Below are positions 6,195 to 6,787 of a DNA stretch of 6,787 bases, piece after piece (position 1 is the first letter of the stretch; every line of letters begins with the position of its first letter). The notes beneath the pieces were generated by a model. It ran no database searches and was not told the origin of the DNA. It was given only the letters and a program-made list of their open reading frames with translations. The stretch covers positions 247,106 to 253,892 of the forward strand of contig CP070743.1 of the NCBI GenBank assembly GCA_020348185.1, given 5' to 3'. The position numbers and the translations under genes were made by a program. The DNA comes from Nitrospirota bacterium (GTDB lineage: Bacteria; Nitrospirota; Nitrospiria; Nitrospirales; UBA8639).

Positions 6195-6787
6195 ATGAGT
6201 GAAAGTACCCCAAAAGTCTCAGCCGTTGTTATTGCCTATAACGATGAACCTAACATGCATGCATGCTTAAAAAGTCTTAAATGGGCAGATGAACTGATTG
6301 TCGTGGACTCCTTTAGTACTGATGCGACAACCCGAATTAGTCAGGAATATACCGACAAGGTCTATCAGCATGAATTTCATGGTTTTGGAAGGTTACGAAA
6401 CGAAGCGATGGCCCGGGCGACCCATGATTGGGTGTTTAGTTTAGATACCGATGAACGGGCGAATGAGGCCATACATGATGAGATTCGACGGAAGTTAGCT
6501 GAGGGGCCTGAGGCGGATGCGTACTTTGTTCCGCGACGTAACTTTTTTCTCGGACGAAGAATCAAACATTGCGGATGGTATCCGGATTATCGACAACCCC
6601 AATTTTTCCACAAAAATCGTATGCGATACAGAGAAAAAGATCTCGTTCATGAAAGCTTTGATTTGGATGGAAAAATTGGATATTTCCAGGCTCATGTTGA
6701 TCAGTATCCATTTCGCAATATTGATCAATATTTGGGGAAAATGGATAGATATTCCTCATTGCGGGCAAAGGTCATTCAAAAGGATGG
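6195..6787 (+). CDS. Family 2 glycosyltransferase, WaaE-like LPS core enzyme, 5' part (3' end outside window)
   Basis: The frame opens at ATG 6195 and stays open to the window end, giving 197 residues of a protein whose relatives are about 250-290 aa. It is a GT-A fold, family 2 glycosyltransferase. Motifs are VSAVVIAYNDEPNM (8-21), WADELIVVDSFSTDAT (30-45), GRLRNEAMARATHDWV (65-80), the metal-binding LDTDE (83-87), RRNFFLGRRIKHCGWYPDYRQP (114-135) and VHE (151-153). This pattern is shared with WaaE/KdtX-type enzymes, some of which add glucose to the inner-core heptose; the donor and acceptor here are unknown. The family more often has DSGSTD where this protein has DSFSTD. A weak AGG lies about 5 bases before the ATG. 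The 115-base gap after gmhB holds a weak hairpin and a repeat remnant, so it may or may not share the upstream transcript. Confidence 0.88.
   Translation, partial: MSESTPKVSAVVIAYNDEPNMHACLKSLKWADELIVVDSFSTDATTRISQEYTDKVYQHEFHGFGRLRNEAMARATHDWVFSLDTDERANEAIHDEIRRKLAEGPEADAYFVPRRNFFLGRRIKHCGWYPDYRQPQFFHKNRMRYREKDLVHESFDLDGKIGYFQAHVDQYPFRNIDQYLGKMDRYSSLRAKVIQKD

Overview
The window is an all-plus-strand stretch of a Gram-negative chromosome that carries genes for building and exporting lipid A and the inner core of lipopolysaccharide (LPS). The order is msbA (3' part), a DUF374/LPLAT acyltransferase, waaA (Kdo transferase), lpxK (lipid A 4'-kinase), waaF-type heptosyltransferase, gmhB (heptose bisphosphate phosphatase) and a WaaE-like family 2 glycosyltransferase (5' part). 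Motifs such as the LpxK P-loop, the WaaF motif near NDTGPMHIA and a WaaF cysteine cluster resemble those of Deltaproteobacteria and Nitrospirota more than those of enterobacteria. Base composition looks close to 50% GC by eye. A Nitrospirota-like or deltaproteobacterial host is my guess, not something the sequence proves.

Layout: 1-963 is the end of the MsbA flippase. 978-1639 is the acyltransferase, whose reading frame breaks at a run of ten A. 1760-3130 is WaaA, 3170-4276 LpxK, 4315-5394 the heptosyltransferase, 5501-6079 GmhB, and 6195 to the window end the family 2 glycosyltransferase. Gaps range from 14 to about 120 bases. Every convincing gene is on the plus strand, so one or a few co-directional transcripts are likely. 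No RNA gene, insertion sequence, CRISPR array or phage gene was seen.

The genes form one pathway. LpxK phosphorylates the tetraacyl disaccharide to lipid IVA, WaaA adds Kdo, the DUF374 protein probably adds a secondary acyl chain, GmhB helps make ADP-heptose, WaaF adds heptose, the last enzyme probably adds a further core sugar, and MsbA flips the product across the inner membrane.

The least ordinary feature lies at the gene borders. Families of 7-base repeats (TTTCAGG/TTTCAAG and their complements) occur at the waaA-lpxK and waaF-gmhB junctions, with a probable remnant ahead of the last gene. At waaF-gmhB they form two 29-base arms that can pair at 26 positions around a 96-base loop. The repeats encode the C-terminal tails of WaaA and WaaF and supply the apparent TTG start codons of LpxK and GmhB. 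I see no wholly new gene system here; these repeats and the A-tract frameshift are the points worth following up.
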